Of a DNA stretch of 64,000 nt, positions 16,733 to 24,004 are shown in pieces. The stretch is from Prevotella sp. (lineage in GTDB: Bacteria; Bacteroidota; Bacteroidia; Bacteroidales; Muribaculaceae), in assembly GCA_023662865.1 (NCBI GenBank), contig JAMPIK010000005.1, positions 1-64,000 on the forward strand, in the 5' to 3' direction. The first letter of the stretch is position 1. Every line of letters begins with the position of its first letter. The notes beneath the pieces were generated by a model. That model worked only from the letters and a program-made list of their open reading frames with translations, was not told the DNA's origin and did no database searches. The position numbers and the translations under genes are program-made.

Positions 16733-18109
16733 ATGGATGCTTCTTTACCTTTGGAATTTATTGATGAACTGACGCGAACGTTGGGCGCAGAACAGGCGTT
16801 GGCGTTGGCTAAGGCTCTTGATACGGAGCCTGTTGTCGGTGTGCGTCTTAACCCTATGAAGTCCGGCGTTGCGCCTACTGACGCTCAGCGCGTGCCTTGG
16901 TGCGAACAGGGGTATATTTTGTCGGAGAGACCGCGTTTTACGCTCATGCCCTCTTGGCACGGCGGTTGCTTTTATGTGCAGGAACCGGCTTCCATGATTA
17001 TCTCCGAGGTGATAAAGCACGTTGCCCGGCTGATAGGTCTGGAAGATGTTAAATATCTTGATTTGTGTGCCGCTCCGGGAGGCAAAACTACCGCGGCTCT
17101 TTCGGCATTGCCGAACAGTGCATTTGTTGTTGCCAATGAGTTTGTACCGGCTCGCGCCAACATACTTGCCGAAAATCTTACTAAATGGGGGTATCCGAAC
17201 ATTGCGGTAAGCTGTGGGGATACCGCGGCTTACCGCAAGCTGAAACACGCCTTTGACATTGTGGCGGTAGATGCTCCCTGTTCCGGAGAAGGAATGATGC
17301 GCAAAGATGAACAGGCACGCAGCCAGTGGTCTCCGGCCTTGGTAAAACAGTGCGCCGCTCTTCAACGCGAAATTCTTGACAATGCGTGGGAAGCACTGCG
17401 CCCCGGGGGGTATCTGATTTACAGCACTTGCACGTTCAACAGAGATGAGAACGAGGATATGCTTCGGTATGCAATCAACGAGTATGGAGGAGAAAGCGTA
17501 GACCTCGGCTTAAACGACGAGTTTAACATTCCGGGCAGTATTGAGGCAAATCTGTATGCACTGCGATTTATGCCTCATCTCACCAACGGCGAAGGCTTGT
17601 TTCTCGGCGTTCTCCGCAAGCCGGATGACAAAGGGGCCACACGTCAAAGTAAATCAAAGGGGAAAGTTACACGCAAGGCTGAAAACAAATTGCCCGTTGA
17701 TGCAAGGTCATTGTTGAGCAATCCCGATGATTTCAATTTCGCACAGACAGCTTCGGGAATTTGGCGCGCCTTGCCAAAGAGTCATGCCTCGTTTATCAAT
17801 AAACTTTCGCAAGCTGCCCGGTTGCTGATAGCCGGAGTTACTCTTGGCGAAGTGAAAGGAAAAAATTTCGTGCCGGGCACATCGCTTGCTCTAAGCACGG
17901 CACTTTTGCCCGAAGCATTTCCGCGAGTTGAGGTAGATGAACAAACAGCTCTGAGCTATCTGCGGCGTGAGGCATTGTCACTGCCGACAGACTCACCCAA
18001 AGGATATGTCGTTATATGCTCGGGAGGAGATTGCCTCGGCTTTGCCAAGAATTTGGGTAACCGTGCCAACAATCTTTACCCGGCGCATTGGCGCATCCGA
18101 AATATATAA
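16733..18109 (+). CDS. RsmF/RsmB/NOP2-type rRNA (cytosine-C5) methyltransferase
   Basis: This enzyme transfers methyl from SAM to a cytosine in rRNA (or tRNA). From the ATG at 16733 it is 458 aa; the longer frame from 16601 runs through the structured repeat and is rejected. Motif I is DLCAAPGGKT, motif IV is DAPCSGEGMMRKD and motif VI is YSTCTFNRDENED, so both catalytic cysteines of the m5C family are present. The last ~150 residues resemble the C-terminal RNA-binding domain of RsmF, preceded by a basic linker. The exact target base cannot be told from the sequence. Confidence 0.92.
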   Translation: MDASLPLEFIDELTRTLGAEQALALAKALDTEPVVGVRLNPMKSGVAPTDAQRVPWCEQGYILSERPRFTLMPSWHGGCFYVQEPASMIISEVIKHVARLIGLEDVKYLDLCAAPGGKTTAALSALPNSAFVVANEFVPARANILAENLTKWGYPNIAVSCGDTAAYRKLKHAFDIVAVDAPCSGEGMMRKDEQARSQWSPALVKQCAALQREILDNAWEALRPGGYLIYSTCTFNRDENEDMLRYAINEYGGESVDLGLNDEFNIPGSIEANLYALRFMPHLTNGEGLFLGVLRKPDDKGATRQSKSKGKVTRKAENKLPVDARSLLSNPDDFNFAQTASGIWRALPKSHASFINKLSQAARLLIAGVTLGEVKGKNFVPGTSLALSTALLPEAFPRVEVDEQTALSYLRREALSLPTDSPKGYVVICSGGDCLGFAKNLGNRANNLYPAHWRIRNI

Positions 18110-18110
18110 T

Positions 18111-19607
18111 TCAGAAAGGCATTACGTATAGATACTGTCTGCCGGTGGCCGGGGTGCGGAACGTGTCGGCTTCCGCTTCAATAATTCCGGAGGGTGTATT
18201 CCATTGGAAGTAGTCGAGGTTTTCCGGCACAGTGTCTGCTACCGGAATGTACAGAAATCCGGCTTTTTCATACAAGGGGTTGTCGCCCGGTACTTTGCTG
18301 CCGGGGCGAATATCCACTTCTCTCAGTTCTTCGGGGAAGAAAATTGTTTGGCGTACTACCCCGTGGCGATATTGACATATTCGCATCTGCTCCAGACTGC
18401 GGCGGAAGAATTTGCGCGCCGGGTGACCGTATCGCCACAGCAACAGATGCGGTTCCGGGGCTTTGGTGTCACAAAATATTGCCGTTTGTTCGCTTTGTGC
18501 ATATTGCTCAATGGCGCGGTTATACACTTTCAGAAAATCTCGCGTTTCGAAAATAATGAGACTCAGATTGCAGACTATAATAAATAGAGGTAAAAATGCG
18601 GCCGGCCAAAGGCGATTTATCCATATGGAAGGTATGAGTCTGTTGAGCACAATAATCCACGCCGGCAAAGTGAGCCATACGCCAACCAGTCCGGCACGAG
18701 TAATCCACCCGGACACCATACATAAAATCACCGAAGCCATCGAAGCTCCGACTCCCATACAAGCAATTGCCGTTTGCTGCGGAATTCCTTTATAACCGTA
18801 TTTGCGCACATCATGTACAAACAGACACAACACTACCGGAATAACCGACAGGCTCAACAGATATGGAGGGTCAAGCATTATGGCGGCATTTGCACGCACC
18901 ACATCATTCATTCTCGCTGTAAAACCCGGGGTAAGCACATAGAGAACTACTCCGGGAATCAGGAGCAAACAAGCGAGCCAAGCGGCAGAGCCGATGTATC
19001 TGCGAGCAAGCATATATGCCGGCAGGGCACACAGCAGAGTGAGTGCACACCCCTCGTGCCAAAAGCCGGAGAGCAAAGCGAGGGAGAAAAGCGCAAACCG
19101 TCCGGTGCGCGAAAGTTGCGGCAACCTTACGAAAAGGGTGCATATGCCCAGGGCGAGCAACAATGTTGGCAGATAGTTGAGCGCGAAGTCGTGGCTGAAC
19201 GGGAAATATAGCCATTGCAAAGTGAAGGTAAGGCAAAAGCTGAGGAAAGCCACATCAAGAGGACGCCTCATATTACTCCCGGAAAGGCGCATCATCAGCA
19301 ATATACAACCTCTGAAACAGGCGGCCAATATCACGGCCATTATCGGCCGGGGTATCCAAGCCGATTCAATGAGGTACGTCACATTTGCAAGGCGAATGTT
19401 ATCCATTTGGAAACGCACCTGCATTTCGGCGAGGATTGCACTCCATTTGCCGGAGGTGTGAGCCAACGCATTCTGCAAACCTGCATCATACCACAAATCA
19501 TCGGCATTTGCCGGGACTATCCACCACATAATGCCCAACAGCACCGCCGGGGCGAGCAGCAAAAGCCACGAGGCTATACATTTAAGTTTCTCAACTCGGT
19601 GAGCCAT
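18111..19607 (-). CDS. Polytopic membrane protein (DUF6056 / GT-C-like)
   Basis: The 498-aa protein has about 10-11 hydrophobic helices, followed by a C-terminal soluble part (about 390-498). Early in the protein, after the first helix, it reads ANADDLWYD. An acidic pair in the first external loop is a hallmark of GT-C-fold glycosyltransferases that use polyprenyl-phosphate sugars, and DUF6056 members have a similar ADD motif. Assignment to that group is a tentative recognition. It is the last gene of a nine-gene minus-strand run, one base after the PAP2 gene, which fits a lipid-linked sugar role. Confidence 0.6.
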   Translation of the reverse strand: MAHRVEKLKCIASWLLLLAPAVLLGIMWWIVPANADDLWYDAGLQNALAHTSGKWSAILAEMQVRFQMDNIRLANVTYLIESAWIPRPIMAVILAACFRGCILLMMRLSGSNMRRPLDVAFLSFCLTFTLQWLYFPFSHDFALNYLPTLLLALGICTLFVRLPQLSRTGRFALFSLALLSGFWHEGCALTLLCALPAYMLARRYIGSAAWLACLLLIPGVVLYVLTPGFTARMNDVVRANAAIMLDPPYLLSLSVIPVVLCLFVHDVRKYGYKGIPQQTAIACMGVGASMASVILCMVSGWITRAGLVGVWLTLPAWIIVLNRLIPSIWINRLWPAAFLPLFIIVCNLSLIIFETRDFLKVYNRAIEQYAQSEQTAIFCDTKAPEPHLLLWRYGHPARKFFRRSLEQMRICQYRHGVVRQTIFFPEELREVDIRPGSKVPGDNPLYEKAGFLYIPVADTVPENLDYFQWNTPSGIIEAEADTFRTPATGRQYLYVMPF

Positions 19608-19608
19608 T

Positions 19609-20205
19609 TCAGAATTTAATGCTGCCGCCCACTCCTATATTAATAAATGTGTTTGAGCCGTCGGGAGTCGGCGATTCAATCACAGCCGGACCCAATGTAA
19701 GTTCATGCTCCTTGGCAAGAGGGGTAGTACACAGCAAACCGACAGCAGCACCGATACCGGCTCCGGCAAGCACGTCCCAAAAATCATGTTTCTTGGCATA
19801 GGTTCTGCCCCATGCCACATATCCGGCCACCGCATACATCGGCACACCGAACTTCCACCCATATCTGCGCATTACAAACGAGGCATCGGCAAAAGCAAGC
19901 GATGTGTGACCCGAAGGGAAGGAATGGTTGTCGCTACTGTCCGGGCGTTTCTTCTTGACAAGGTATTTCAAGCCGTAAGTCACGGCAAACGTTCCGGCAC
20001 ACTCACCGGCACCGAGGGCAATTCCTTTCCAGTCTTGTTTGGCTATGGCAATAGCCAGAGTGGCTACCGGCATTGCAATCACGGCAATGTCTGTCGAGGT
20101 GCGTACCCCCTTGCGCGACCCGGTTATTTCCATAGGAGTCTCTTCCTGACAGAGTCCGGGAAAAGCTACTGCAAACAACAGTATCACCAACAAAATTTTC
20201 TTCAT
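19609..20205 (-). CDS. PAP2-family membrane phosphatase
   Basis: The 198-aa protein has a signal sequence and the three PAP2 motifs: KYLVKKKRP, PSGHTS and GRTYAKKHDFWD. These hold the catalytic His residues and Arg. PAP2 enzymes in bacteria dephosphorylate undecaprenyl-pyrophosphate, phosphatidate or related lipids on the periplasmic face. The first 4 bases overlap the end of the dgkA-like gene (translational coupling), pairing a lipid kinase with a lipid phosphatase. The exact substrate is not visible in the sequence. Confidence 0.88.
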   Translation of the reverse strand: MKKILLVILLFAVAFPGLCQEETPMEITGSRKGVRTSTDIAVIAMPVATLAIAIAKQDWKGIALGAGECAGTFAVTYGLKYLVKKKRPDSSDNHSFPSGHTSLAFADASFVMRRYGWKFGVPMYAVAGYVAWGRTYAKKHDFWDVLAGAGIGAAVGLLCTTPLAKEHELTLGPAVIESPTPDGSNTFINIGVGGSIKF

Positions 20206-20579
20206 AGCAAATTAAGAATTTTCGGAACGAATATAATAAGCCCGGCAGCGACCACCGCTGCCACAAACAGCAATACGGCACCGGCGGCTATATCTTTGGC
20301 TCTTTTTATCAAAGGGTCATTTTCAGTGCAAATCTTGTCGGCAAGAGCCTCAATGGCAGAATTAAATCCTTCTGCCATCAGCACCCCGCCGATACACAAA
20401 CTCACTGCCACCCATTCCCAACTGTCAAGGCCGAGTAGCACACCGGCCGCAATCACAGCCACAGCCACACATATATGGATACGGGCATTATGTTCTCCCC
20501 ACAGGAGAGCCTTTATCCCGTCCCATGCGTATTTGAAACTGCGGCCGCGAGCACGCCAAGAGAAGGGGGTGTTGTTCAT
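20202..20579 (-). CDS. dgkA: Diacylglycerol/undecaprenol kinase family protein
   Basis: This small integral membrane kinase phosphorylates diacylglycerol or undecaprenol. The 125-aa protein has three transmembrane helices and the DgkA signature EGFNSAIEALADKI. The basic N-terminal amphipathic segment FSWRARGRSFKYAWDGI is also typical. Gram-positive relatives are undecaprenol kinases, and a Bacteroidota homologue could be either. Its ATG shares a base with the stop of the upstream PCMD lipoprotein gene, and its own end overlaps the PAP2 gene. Confidence 0.9.
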   Translation of the reverse strand: MNNTPFSWRARGRSFKYAWDGIKALLWGEHNARIHICVAVAVIAAGVLLGLDSWEWVAVSLCIGGVLMAEGFNSAIEALADKICTENDPLIKRAKDIAAGAVLLFVAAVVAAGLIIFVPKILNLL

Positions 20580-22153
20580 CAGTAATCGTAGTCAAGAGAG
20601 AAGTCGTCAATCCAAAGCGTAGCTCCGGCACCGCCGGTGAAGTAATCGCCGTACTTGGAAGCGGCACTCACAACGAGCAGGTACTTGGGTTTGCGGTTGG
20701 TAGCTTTGTATTTAAGTTCAATCTCAAATTCTTCCCAGCCGTTTGTTGCCGCACCGCTTGCTATTTCGCCGTATGCTATCACGCATGGGTCATTCACATC
20801 AAATAGATGACGGTTTTTGGGATTGGTGCGTATCCGGTATGGCTCATCAGAGTCAATGAGCGCCACCCAGATATTGCAGGAGTCCGGCTCGCCGAGCATA
20901 TACTGCAATTCGTTGCTGGCATAATTGACTGGAGCGGAAATGTATTTACGATATCCGCGCAGCTTGGTGGGGCATACACTCCACGAGCGACCGAAATCAA
21001 GGATGCCGTTTGTACCGTCCACTTTTGCAAATTTACCGGCAAACAGGGAGCCGGCGGCGAGTTTACCGATACCGGCAATACCTACGAAACGTGTTGCCAA
21101 TTGTGCACTTTGGCCACGACCGGTAGGAGTGTCATCGGAAGGAGTTACATTGCTTTGTCCGAGCGTGGAGGCACCGGTGTTGCCGGTGTCCCAGAAGGAA
21201 ACACCGTCTTCGGGCCACGGACACCATACCTTCTTGTTGAGCCACCACTGGTCGAACGAAGCATCGGGCAGCGGCTGTGCCACTCCGGTGGTGACAGTCA
21301 TTTCATTGCCGTAATTTTCATCGGAATAAGCGCGGACATCGTAAGAGGTAAGGGGCAAAACATGAGGTATGCAAGCATAGAAAGTTCCGCCCTCGCGTGT
21401 GATATACTGTTCCGGCACTTTCTGCCATGTATCGGTACCGGATTGTCGGTATTCAAATCCGTTGTCGGCATCTTCGGGGGCATTACCGTATACCCACAAC
21501 ACATTCACCCATGCATCGGCCTGTGTTGTGGTGACAAGTGCCTTGGTTTTATCCACATACAGAGTCCAAGTCTCTTTTGTATCAAAATATTCAACTTCGA
21601 TTTTCACCGGCTTTGAACAGTCGATAATGTCACCGGCCTTCAAATCGGGAGTCATGGTTGACATCTGTGCCGGGCCGAGCTTTATTGAACTGATTTTTAT
21701 TTCCTGCAAGTTAACATTCTCCGGCACATAAAGCACGATGCGTTTGCCGGGAACGTCAATAGCGGTCTCGCCAATCTGTCCGGCTACGGTGAGATAACGC
21801 TCAATGGTCTGTTCGGCAGTGATTGTCCATGTGTAGTTCTGATACAGAGACAAGGTGAGCTGCAGCGGTTCGGTAAGGTCGTAAGTGCCTTCAAGCAAGT
21901 TTTTGGAGCACTCGGCGTCCTCGGTGTAAGTAAAGTCAGTAAATTTGACCTCACGCGGATTTACCTGCTCATCTAAATATACGGTTGCGGTAAGTTCCTT
22001 CTCATTGATTGAGCTGTTGGCACTTTGACCCTCAACCGCAAGAGTCAGGATGTTCTGCTGAATGCGCGGATAAGGTAAATCGTTTTTGATGCAGCCGCAC
22101 GTCAACAGAAGTAATGCGGGTGCTGTATATTTAAATTTATTCAGAATTTTCAT
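20579..22153 (-). CDS. PCMD-domain surface lipoprotein
   Basis: The 524-aa protein has a lipoprotein signal (Cys21 in TCGC, followed by IKND). Residues about 35-210 form two related beta-sandwich repeats resembling DUF5018-type modules, and an FN3-like stretch follows. The C-terminal ~235 residues are a PCMD (putative carbohydrate metabolism) domain: WWLNKKVWCPWP, FWDTGN, KLAAGSLFAGKF, LRGYRKY and a final LWIDDFSLDYDY. The same domain ends the lipoproteins at 24005 and 27493. It lies 2 bp after an outer-membrane barrel gene, so it probably acts at the surface. The ligand is unknown. Confidence 0.8.
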   Translation of the reverse strand: MKILNKFKYTAPALLLLTCGCIKNDLPYPRIQQNILTLAVEGQSANSSINEKELTATVYLDEQVNPREVKFTDFTYTEDAECSKNLLEGTYDLTEPLQLTLSLYQNYTWTITAEQTIERYLTVAGQIGETAIDVPGKRIVLYVPENVNLQEIKISSIKLGPAQMSTMTPDLKAGDIIDCSKPVKIEVEYFDTKETWTLYVDKTKALVTTTQADAWVNVLWVYGNAPEDADNGFEYRQSGTDTWQKVPEQYITREGGTFYACIPHVLPLTSYDVRAYSDENYGNEMTVTTGVAQPLPDASFDQWWLNKKVWCPWPEDGVSFWDTGNTGASTLGQSNVTPSDDTPTGRGQSAQLATRFVGIAGIGKLAAGSLFAGKFAKVDGTNGILDFGRSWSVCPTKLRGYRKYISAPVNYASNELQYMLGEPDSCNIWVALIDSDEPYRIRTNPKNRHLFDVNDPCVIAYGEIASGAATNGWEEFEIELKYKATNRKPKYLLVVSAASKYGDYFTGGAGATLWIDDFSLDYDY

Positions 22154-22155
22154 GA

Positions 22156-23133
22156 TTATATGTGGATGCCCAAACCGAAATTGATGTTGAAAATATTGAA
22201 GCGGAAATTAGCTCCGGAAGTAAATCGCGAGCCGGTTTCATCGGGTGTTTCTTCGCGGTCGGCGGGGTTAAGCATGGTGGTGCGCTGTTTCTCATTGCGC
22301 AGGTGGAAGCCGAAGACACCGAAACTGATGTTGAACGACACATTGTCCATAATAAATACACACAAACCGGGGGAGAAAGTGAGCTTTGCGGTCATGTACG
22401 TGGAATGTGTGGCTCGCGGCTTGGAGTCGTATGAGCGAACAAAGTCGGCATTGCCCGAACCGAAAGAAAGCTCCATTTCGTTGAAGACACCGAATCTTCC
22501 GGCGCGTGAGAGTCCATAGAACTGACGGAGAAACAGAGCGGCGGAGTATGTCTCATTGTTGTAGTTTACATCTTCAAGCGAGAAATCGAGGTCATCATCT
22601 ATGTTTACATCAAGACTGTGAATTCCGGCCTTAGCATTAGTATAGCCGAAACGCAAACCCACACTCATGTTGTTGCGGATAAAGTAACTGATATACGGGT
22701 TTACGGAATAGGCGGTGATGTCAAGGTCCAAATCGCTCACCATGTCAAGGAGTTTGAGGTCTTCGCTTGAGAGCTTGCCATAGCTCGCCGTGATGCCGGC
22801 TTGCCATTTCCCTTTGGGTATGAACAGATAGTTATACAGACCGCGGTCAAAGCGACCGTAGTTGCGGTCTTTGAGTACTTGCGATATGGTATCGTTGCCT
22901 ACTCGCACAAGGTCGTTCTCCGGCTCGGGAATTTTTTCGGTGATTTGTGAATAACCGTCCAATACGTCTTTCACATCGTTTACCAATGTGTCGGGTATCC
23001 ATACATATTTTCCGGGAACAGTATGCCGGGTTGCGTCTACATACAGAGTGTCAAGCAGCAAGGGCGTTTTAGCCGAAAGGGCGTTTCCAAAAGCCCAGAC
23101 TGCGAATAGCATGAATATGAATATCTTTCTCAT
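22156..23133 (-). CDS. Outer-membrane beta-barrel protein (paralogue of the next gene)
   Basis: The 325-aa protein has a signal peptide. From about residue 128 it has alternating amphipathic strands and it ends in a hydrophobic/aromatic strand (NFGLGIHI), as in outer-membrane barrels. FIPKGKWQAGITASYG and ISYFIRNNMSVGLRFGYTNA align with FIPKGQWAAGVSVNYS and VCYFVKNDMGLGGRFAYSRA in the neighbour at 23140, so the two are tandem paralogues. It has an extra ~60-residue N-terminal region. No enzyme motif is seen. It is 6 bp downstream of its paralogue. Confidence 0.75.
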   Translation of the reverse strand: MRKIFIFMLFAVWAFGNALSAKTPLLLDTLYVDATRHTVPGKYVWIPDTLVNDVKDVLDGYSQITEKIPEPENDLVRVGNDTISQVLKDRNYGRFDRGLYNYLFIPKGKWQAGITASYGKLSSEDLKLLDMVSDLDLDITAYSVNPYISYFIRNNMSVGLRFGYTNAKAGIHSLDVNIDDDLDFSLEDVNYNNETYSAALFLRQFYGLSRAGRFGVFNEMELSFGSGNADFVRSYDSKPRATHSTYMTAKLTFSPGLCVFIMDNVSFNISFGVFGFHLRNEKQRTTMLNPADREETPDETGSRFTSGANFRFNIFNINFGLGIHI

Positions 23134-23139
23134 GAGCTT

Positions 23140-23946
23140 TTAGAGATAAAAGGTTGTACCGAAGGTGATTGAAAACAGGTTGACGCGGAAGTTGGCGGAC
23201 TCGGTTTTATAATGGCTCTCATACACGCGGTCGGTGATTTGACGTGAGGAGGTTACACCAAAACCAAGCACACCCACATTTACTTCAAGAGCGGCATAGT
23301 TGTTGAGGAACATTATCAGCCCCGGGGCGAAACCTATATTGAAATGAAAATCGCGAGTGTACGCGCCTGTGAGGTCTTCATCTTTTCCCTGCATTATCTT
23401 GCTTTGACCGCCGCCTATTTCAAGCTGCAACTCGTTGAAGAAGCCGAAGCGTTTGCTTGTACCCAACGAGAAATAGTTGCGCATTATGCCGGTGAAAGTA
23501 TATGTATGACTGAGCCGATACAGATTTTCAATGTTATATTCTGTTTCGGAGTCTATTACAATGTCGCCCTGTTCAAGCTTTGTCAAGGCGCGAGAATAAG
23601 CGAATCTGCCGCCCAAGCCCATATCGTTTTTCACAAAATAGCACACCACCGGGCTTACCTTAAACGAATAGGTGTCGCCGTTGAGGTTCTCCACAATAAG
23701 GAACTGATATTTGCTTTGGTTTGTCTGCGAATAGTTTACAGAAACGCCGGCAGCCCATTGCCCCTTGGGGATGAACACGGTTGACTCGATTTTTCGCTTG
23801 AACTCGGGTATGTCACGCTGCCGGGACACAAGGGTGGGAGGCACATTGTCGGCCGAAGTAACCGTGTCGGAATACTCGGTTGCAGCGGCATTGCCGACAC
23901 CGACTGTGAATAAGCAGCACACTAATAATTTCAAAAACTTTTTCAT
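23140..23946 (-). CDS. Outer-membrane beta-barrel protein (paralogue of 22156)
   Basis: The 268-aa protein has a signal peptide (about 1-22), a FIPKGQWAAGVSVNYS segment starting the barrel, repeated amphipathic strands and the terminal strand FSITFGTTFYL. It is related to the next gene along most of its length. A hairpin in the 58-bp gap upstream (23965-23994) separates it from the lipoprotein gene at 24005. A pore or an anchor for the neighbouring lipoproteins is possible, but this is inference from position. Confidence 0.75.
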   Translation of the reverse strand: MKKFLKLLVCCLFTVGVGNAAATEYSDTVTSADNVPPTLVSRQRDIPEFKRKIESTVFIPKGQWAAGVSVNYSQTNQSKYQFLIVENLNGDTYSFKVSPVVCYFVKNDMGLGGRFAYSRALTKLEQGDIVIDSETEYNIENLYRLSHTYTFTGIMRNYFSLGTSKRFGFFNELQLEIGGGQSKIMQGKDEDLTGAYTRDFHFNIGFAPGLIMFLNNYAALEVNVGVLGFGVTSSRQITDRVYESHYKTESANFRVNLFSITFGTTFYL

Positions 23947-23964
23947 ATTAAATAATATGTTTGT

Positions 23965-23994
23965 ACCCGGTAAGGGGGTCAGTCCTTACCGGGT
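23965..23994 (-). other. Intercistronic hairpin in the surface-lipoprotein operon
   Basis: ACCCGGTAAGG (23965-23975) pairs perfectly with CCTTACCGGGT (23984-23994) around an 8-nt loop, between the stop of the 24005 gene and the start of the 23946 gene. No strong U-tract follows on the minus strand. It could be an attenuator, an RNase barrier or an mRNA stabiliser. Confidence 0.65.
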
Positions 23995-24004
23995 TATCGT
24001 TGTG

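Noticed and set aside
19215-20622. Long plus-strand frames opposite the PAP2, dgkA and 18111 genes
   Set aside because: They are shadows of high-GC third positions. The minus-strand genes carry clear motifs and overlap as an operon.
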